From an uncultured Verrucomicrobiota bacterium (lineage in GTDB: Bacteria > Verrucomicrobiota > Verrucomicrobiia > Limisphaerales > SXTU01), in contig CAIPBN010000527.1 of assembly GCA_903863315.1 (NCBI GenBank), forward strand, positions 1 through 9,779: a stretch of 9,779 nt of DNA, in the 5' to 3' direction. Numbering within the stretch: the first letter of the stretch is position 1; each line of letters opens with the position of its first letter. Below the pieces are notes generated by a model. That model saw only the letters and a program-made list of their open reading frames with translations. It did not search any database and was not told where the DNA came from. Both the position numbers and the translations under genes were made by a program. Below, piece by piece: positions 6,675 through 9,779 of this stretch.

Positions 6675-6938
6675 AGGCTTAAATCTGTGCGGCGTCCGTT
6701 CCAATCCGTGGCGCACCACGGAGCCCGCCAAAAAGCGGAACGCGCAGGGTAGCGAAGGAAGGGGGGGTGTCAAGCATCGCGCCTGCACTTTGAAGAAGGA
6801 CGCGCCTCCTCGCCCGCCCCCTGTCGGTGTCGGATGCCTGGCACTTCGCACGAATCCGCTCCAGCGACACCGCTCAAGAAATCTCCGCTCGCGCATTATC
6901 CTTGCGTCCTTTTCACTCCAGCCCCGTCAGCAACGGCG
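6675..6938. other. Divergent intergenic region between rpmH and arsM
   Basis: This 264-bp region is the largest non-coding gap in the window. It holds the candidate rpmH promoter and the leaders of both divergent genes. On the plus strand the best -10-like element for arsM is TATCCT at 6897-6902, without a good -35 partner. I see no ArsR-type operator palindrome, no convincing DnaA box (the nearest, TTATCCTTG at 6896, misses the consensus end), and no open frame with a recognisable product. Confidence 0.5.
6746..6773 (-). promoter_or_regulatory. Candidate sigma-70-type promoter of the rpmH-rnpA-yidD-yidC cluster
   Basis: On the minus strand a perfect -35 hexamer TTGACA (6773-6768) is followed, after a 16-nt spacer, by TACCCT (6751-6746), which keeps the T1, A2 and T6 positions of the -10 consensus. 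The spacer begins with seven consecutive C residues. Transcription would start near 6740, leaving a leader of about 65 nt before rpmH. The match is by eye; the -10 element is weak. Confidence 0.4.
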
Positions 6939-7751
6939 ATGAAAACAAACACACTGACCGTTCCCCAGGACGCGCACGCGGTGCGTGCCGAAGTCCGCAA
7001 GGCCTACGCGGCCGTCGCCCAACGCGCGGCCTGCTGCGAGCCAGGCACCACCTCCGCCTGCTGCGGCGGTGGCGGCCCGCCCGCCGTCGGCGCGGAGAAG
7101 CTCGGCTACCGCCCCGAGGAAATCGCCGTCGCACCCGAGGGCGCGGACCTTGGCCTCGGCTGCGGCAACCCGCACGCCCTCGCCTCGCTCCGTCCCGGTG
7201 AAACCGTGCTCGACCTGGGCAGCGGTGCAGGCTTCGACTGCTTTCTCGCCGCGCGTGCGGTCGGGCTGACGGGCCGAGTCATCGGCGTGGACATGACCGC
7301 TGAGATGGTTCAGCAAGCTCGTGCGAACGCCGCGAAGGCCGGTGTCCGCCAGATCGAATTCCGACTCGGCGAAATCGAGTCGCTCCCCGTGGACACGAAC
7401 TCCGTGGACGTCATCCTCTCCAACTGCGTCATCAACCTCTCGCCCGACAAGCCGCGCGTCTTCCGTGAAGCCTTCCGTGTGCTCCGGCCCGGCGGCCGCC
7501 TCGCCATCGCTGACACCGTCCGCACGGCCGAGTTGCCCGCCGACATCTTCGCCGACCTCGCCGCGCACTGCGGTTGCGTGGCCGGCGCGGCCTCCGTCGA
7601 GGAACTGGCGGCGATGCTGCGTGACGCGGGGTTCGTGGACATCCGCATCCAGCCCGTGGACACGAGCCGCGAGTTCATCCACGAATGGCTCCCCGGCAAG
7701 AACCCCGGCGACTACGTGCTCTCCGCAAGCATCGAAGGCGTGAAGCCATGA
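6939..7751 (+). CDS. arsM: Arsenite S-adenosylmethionine methyltransferase
   Basis: ArsM methylates trivalent arsenic using S-adenosylmethionine, producing methylarsenicals in the cytoplasm. The start at 6939 gives 270 residues; an upstream ATG at 6834 would add 35 residues unlike the family. The N terminus has two cysteine pairs, Cys32-Cys33 and Cys41-Cys42, separated by a short Gly/Pro-rich loop. Then come APEGADLGLGCGNP, the SAM-binding motif LDLGSGAGFD (91-100), IGVDMT, and the diagnostic SNCVINLSPDK and CGCVAGA. By recalled alignment Cys75, Cys163 and Cys213 correspond to the As(III)-binding cysteines Cys72, Cys174 and Cys224 of the algal enzyme. No arsR, arsC or arsenite pump gene is nearby. 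It is followed by a palindromic element and a SigZ-like sigma factor. No Shine-Dalgarno sequence is visible. Confidence 0.95.
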   Translation: MKTNTLTVPQDAHAVRAEVRKAYAAVAQRAACCEPGTTSACCGGGGPPAVGAEKLGYRPEEIAVAPEGADLGLGCGNPHALASLRPGETVLDLGSGAGFDCFLAARAVGLTGRVIGVDMTAEMVQQARANAAKAGVRQIEFRLGEIESLPVDTNSVDVILSNCVINLSPDKPRVFREAFRVLRPGGRLAIADTVRTAELPADIFADLAAHCGCVAGAASVEELAAMLRDAGFVDIRIQPVDTSREFIHEWLPGKNPGDYVLSASIEGVKP

Positions 7752-7754
7752 GAC

Positions 7755-7815
7755 ACTGCCGCGAGAGGACGCAAAGTGCGCAAAGAAATCTTCCTTTGCG
7801 CTCCTTCGCGGCAGT
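7755..7815. repeat. Nested imperfect palindrome, REP/MITE-like, between arsM and the sigma factor gene
   Basis: Two 22-nt arms (7755-7776 and 7794-7815) are inverted copies with 18 of 22 positions matching. The outer 10 bp, ACTGCCGCGA with TCGCGGCAGT (7755-7764 with 7806-7815), pair perfectly. An inner perfect 8-bp stem, GCGCAAAG (7778-7785) with CTTTGCGC (7794-7801), encloses an 8-nt loop. Because GCAAAG occurs twice on the left (7771-7776 and 7780-7785), two alternative hairpins are possible. GCAAAG/CTTTGCG-rich palindromes of this style are, from memory, dispersed in many environmental bacterial genomes, so this may be a mobile or REP-like element. It could also act as a terminator or attenuator, though no T tract follows. 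Confidence 0.72.
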
Positions 7816-7824
7816 TCCCATCCC

Positions 7825-8376
7825 ATGAGCAACCTCACCGAACAGCTCTGGCACTCGCTCGCCGCCCAGTTGCGCAGCTTCATCATCGGGCGCGTGGGCA
7901 ATCCCGCCGTCGCGGAGGATGTCTTGCAGGACGTATTCGTGAAGCTGCACGAGAAGCTCCCAGACCTGCGCGACGCGGAGCGCATCGAGGCCTGGGTCTG
8001 GCGCATCACGCGCAACGCGCTGGCCGACCATCTCCGCCGCGTGCGTCCGACCGAGGAGCTGCCCGACGACTTGCACGGCGACGAGCGTGAACCGGAGCTG
8101 CCCGATTTGAGACCGGCGCTCCGACAATTCCTCGCCGCGCTTCCCGCAGAAGACCGCGAGGCGCTCGAACTCACCGAGCTTCACGGCCTGAAACAGGAGG
8201 AGCTCGCCAGCCGCCTCGGTCTCTCGCTCTCCGGCGAGAAGTCCCGCGTCCAGCGCGCCCGCGCCAAGCTGCGTGCGGAGTTCGAGGCGTGCTGCCGGCT
8301 GGACTTCGACCAGCGCGGCCGCGTCATCGAGTGCGCCGCGAAGGAGCCGGCCAAAGGCATGTGCGCGTGTGGATAA
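7825..8376 (+). CDS. sigZ: ECF RNA polymerase sigma factor, SigZ-like, with cysteine-rich tail
   Basis: This 183-residue protein is an extracytoplasmic-function type sigma factor that would direct RNA polymerase to a specific promoter set. Sigma region 2 spans about residues 14-72, with NPAVAEDVLQDVFVKLHEKL and the -10-recognition segment WVWRITRNALADHLRR. Region 4 spans about 98-152, with LPAEDREALELTELHGLKQE and a helix-turn-helix through SLSGEKSRVQRARAKL. Beyond region 4 is an unusual tail, about residues 155-183, with five cysteines: Cys156-Cys157, Cys170, and Cys180 with Cys182 in MCACG. The CC followed by a D-x-RG-x-VI stretch is what I recall of the SigZ family. No anti-sigma gene with a recognisable zinc-finger domain adjoins it. 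It lies 73 nt after arsM, with the palindromic element between, and has no Shine-Dalgarno sequence. Confidence 0.87.
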   Translation: MSNLTEQLWHSLAAQLRSFIIGRVGNPAVAEDVLQDVFVKLHEKLPDLRDAERIEAWVWRITRNALADHLRRVRPTEELPDDLHGDEREPELPDLRPALRQFLAALPAEDREALELTELHGLKQEELASRLGLSLSGEKSRVQRARAKLRAEFEACCRLDFDQRGRVIECAAKEPAKGMCACG

Positions 8377-8418
8377 AAGGGGATTGAGCCGCTTCCCGGC
8401 GGCGGCTATCCAGTTTAT

Positions 8419-8685
8419 ATGCGCCACTTCAAACTCCCCCTCATCGTAACCGGCATCACTTTGGTCATCGCCCTCATCGCCGGCATCGCCATTGTGACGG
8501 TCATCCACCGCGCCAAGATCTCCGACCATGAGAAGAAGGCGCGGGCGGAGAAGCTCGGCGGGGGAGTGGGGGGCGTCGTGCTGCTCATCATCACGCCGTT
8601 CTGGCTGATCGGCGCGTCGAAGTTCGGCAAGGAACGCCGCGCCGCCCTCGCTGCGGAGCAGCAGGCCAAGTCGGACGAAGCCTAG
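8419..8685 (+). CDS. Small two-helix membrane protein of unknown function
   Basis: The 88-residue product has an N-terminal hydrophobic helix (about residues 7-29), a highly charged loop KISDHEKKARAEK, a Gly-rich second hydrophobic segment (about 49-67) and a basic then Ala/Gln/Glu-rich tail. Basic residues precede the first helix and follow the second, suggesting both ends are cytoplasmic. I do not recognise a family. It starts 42 nt after the sigma factor gene on the same strand. One could speculate that it is a membrane partner of the sigma factor, but it lacks any anti-sigma hallmark. The gap holds a 6-bp hairpin (AGCCGC with GCGGCT, 8387-8407) and no Shine-Dalgarno sequence. Confidence 0.7.
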   Translation: MRHFKLPLIVTGITLVIALIAGIAIVTVIHRAKISDHEKKARAEKLGGGVGGVVLLIITPFWLIGASKFGKERRAALAAEQQAKSDEA

Positions 8686-8777
8686 GCTTTCGTCCACGAC
8701 CGCAGAGAGAATCGGCGGCCGGTTAAGCGTCGCGCGCTACATCCCCTTGAACCAGCCTTTGGGGGGCGGAGGCCGCG

Positions 8778-9779
8778 TCACTGGGCCGGCACGCGCAGCC
8801 GCAGGCCGTAAATGTCCGACGGGCCGTGGACCTGGCCACAGTAGAAGACGGTGAACCATTCGTCGCCGCCCAGCGGGGCCATCCACGCGTAGGTGATGTC
8901 GCGGCGCTGGCCGAGCGTGCGCGGGAAGCGGACCACCTCGCCCAGGCGTTTCCATTTCAACTCCTTCGCCTCCGCCGTCCACAGCACCACGCGCCCGAGC
9001 AGCCCGCCCGGCGTCTTGTCACCGTGCCGCTCGGAGACGAGCGCGTAGAGCCGGCCCGGATGCGCCGGGTCCGTGACGAGGCAGGGCGAGGGCAGGGCAA
9101 TCCGCCCGGGGTGATCGGTGGCGAGCCCGCGTTCGAGGGTTTGCCAGCTCTTGCCCAAGTCGTCGCTGGTGAACTGCACGTAGTGGTCCGCCGTGTCCTT
9201 GGTGCGAACGAGGCCGATGAAGCGGCCAGTGCTGAAGACGAAGGCCGGCTCGACGAGGCCTTGCCGGGTGAAGGCCTGCGGCTTGCCCCACGACTTGCCG
9301 CTGTCCGCCGACCACGCGAACCACAGGCCCTGCGTCTGCGTCAGCGAGCCGTTGCGGTAATGCCCGAAGACGGCCAGGCCCTTGCCCGGCACGGCGGGCA
9401 CTTCGCCGAACACGGAGCCGGTCTGGTTGCGGTCGAGCGTCGCAGTATCCGCCGCCTGCCAGGTGCGGCCGCCGTCCGTGGAGCGCCAGCCGTCCACGGT
9501 GTTGGCGGCGCTGGCGCGATAGGCCATCGAGAGCAGCGCGACGGAGCCGTCCTCGGCCACGCCGAGCGCCACGTTGCCAGCGGAGGTGTGCTCGCTCTGG
9601 GCGGTGAAGCGCTTGAGGACGTGCGGCGCGCTGAAGGTTTGGCCGCCATTGGTGGAATGCGCCACGGCCGGACTGCCTTCGCCGTGGTTGCCGTGAAAGC
9701 GGCCGGCGATGAAGGCGACGACGAGCGTGCCGTCCTGCGCGCGCACAACCTTGGGCCACGAATGGTGCGCCAGCCCGGG
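8778..9779 (-). CDS. Sialidase-like Asp-box (BNR) beta-propeller protein, 5'-truncated by window
   Basis: The frame is open to the right edge (minus strand), giving 333 visible residues beginning PGLAHHSWPKVVRAQDGTL; the start lies outside the window, and the GTG at 9746 is only an internal codon. Asp-box repeats typical of six-bladed sialidase propellers are visible: STNGGQTF, STDGGRTW, SADSGKSW, and a variant SDDLGKSW with an inserted residue. The early FIAGRFHGNHGEG segment also looks like the first blade of sialidase-family proteins. Exo-alpha-sialidases cleave terminal sialic acids, but many Asp-box proteins act on other glycans or only bind them, and the catalytic Tyr/Glu and Arg triad cannot be assigned confidently here. 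Any signal peptide would lie off the window. It converges on the small membrane protein gene across 92 bp. Confidence 0.85.
   Translation of the reverse strand, partial: PGLAHHSWPKVVRAQDGTLVVAFIAGRFHGNHGEGSPAVAHSTNGGQTFSAPHVLKRFTAQSEHTSAGNVALGVAEDGSVALLSMAYRASAANTVDGWRSTDGGRTWQAADTATLDRNQTGSVFGEVPAVPGKGLAVFGHYRNGSLTQTQGLWFAWSADSGKSWGKPQAFTRQGLVEPAFVFSTGRFIGLVRTKDTADHYVQFTSDDLGKSWQTLERGLATDHPGRIALPSPCLVTDPAHPGRLYALVSERHGDKTPGGLLGRVVLWTAEAKELKWKRLGEVVRFPRTLGQRRDITYAWMAPLGGDEWFTVFYCGQVHGPSDIYGLRLRVPAQ

Noticed and set aside
6675..6896. Upstream extension of the rpmH frame
   Set aside because: L34 proteins begin at MKR; the extension is an open frame by chance in GC-rich DNA.
6896..6904. Possible DnaA box TTATCCTTG
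   Set aside because: Only the first half fits the consensus TTATNCACA, and there is no cluster of similar sites.
6834..6938. Longer arsM start at the upstream ATG
   Set aside because: The 35 added residues do not resemble the ArsM family, which begins close to the 6939 start.
6927..8174. A 415-codon minus-strand open frame opposite arsM and the sigma gene
   Set aside because: Low-complexity composition and no motif; the plus strand carries strongly recognisable ArsM and sigma factor.
8387..8407. Hairpin AGCCGC/GCGGCT after the sigma factor gene as a terminator
   Set aside because: The stem is only 6 bp, alternative pairings exist, and no run of T follows.
8384..8412. Possible promoter TTGAGC with TATCCA, 17-nt spacing, before the 88-residue membrane protein
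   Set aside because: Only about 4 of 6 and 3 of 6 positions match; the start would be practically leaderless. It could be real but is not supportable by eye.
8686..8777. Bidirectional terminator between the convergent genes
   Set aside because: Short CCCC/GGGG complementarity exists, but no stable stem with a T tract on either strand.

Overview
This is a GC-rich bacterial chromosome segment of mostly housekeeping genes. Two features suggest Verrucomicrobiota, possibly a Pedosphaera/Limisphaerales-like lineage: the rpmH-rnpA-yidD-yidC-jag cluster and the near-complete absence of Shine-Dalgarno sequences. This placement is an inference from gene style and was not tested by alignment. Almost the whole window is coding, and no stretch over 300 bases lacks a gene. 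I see no tRNA, rRNA, CRISPR array, prophage or insertion sequence.

Left block, plus strand (1-3227). The C-terminal part of an FtsK/SpoIIIE DNA translocase enters from the left edge. It is followed by a tightly packed trio: a secreted thioredoxin-fold protein with a CSSC active site, DNA-3-methyladenine glycosylase I (Tag), and a 73-residue membrane protein. The last two junctions are 1 nt and 0 nt, so these three are probably one translationally coupled unit.

Central block, minus strand (6674 down to 3235). This is the classical cluster rpmH (L34), rnpA (RNase P protein), yidD, yidC (membrane insertase) and jag/khpB (KH-R3H RNA-binding protein), followed by an unrecognised 75-79 residue protein. 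The cluster links ribosome and tRNA maturation to membrane-protein insertion. A plausible sigma-70-like promoter lies upstream of rpmH. dnaA is not adjacent, although it often is in other bacteria; the divergent neighbour is arsM.

Right block, plus strand (6939-8685). An arsenite S-adenosylmethionine methyltransferase (ArsM) is followed by a SigZ-type ECF sigma factor with a cysteine-rich tail, then a small two-helix membrane protein. A nested palindromic repeat of about 61 bp sits between arsM and the sigma gene and resembles a dispersed REP-like element. This arsM-sigZ unit is the most accessory-looking part and the best candidate for a poorly described regulatory arrangement.

Right edge, minus strand (9779-8778). 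A sialidase-like Asp-box (BNR) beta-propeller protein is cut by the window end; such genes are common in glycan-degrading Verrucomicrobiota and Planctomycetota.

I did not find a clearly novel multi-gene system. The findings are mainly lineage variants of known proteins, the palindromic element, the arsM-sigZ pairing and the translation-initiation pattern.
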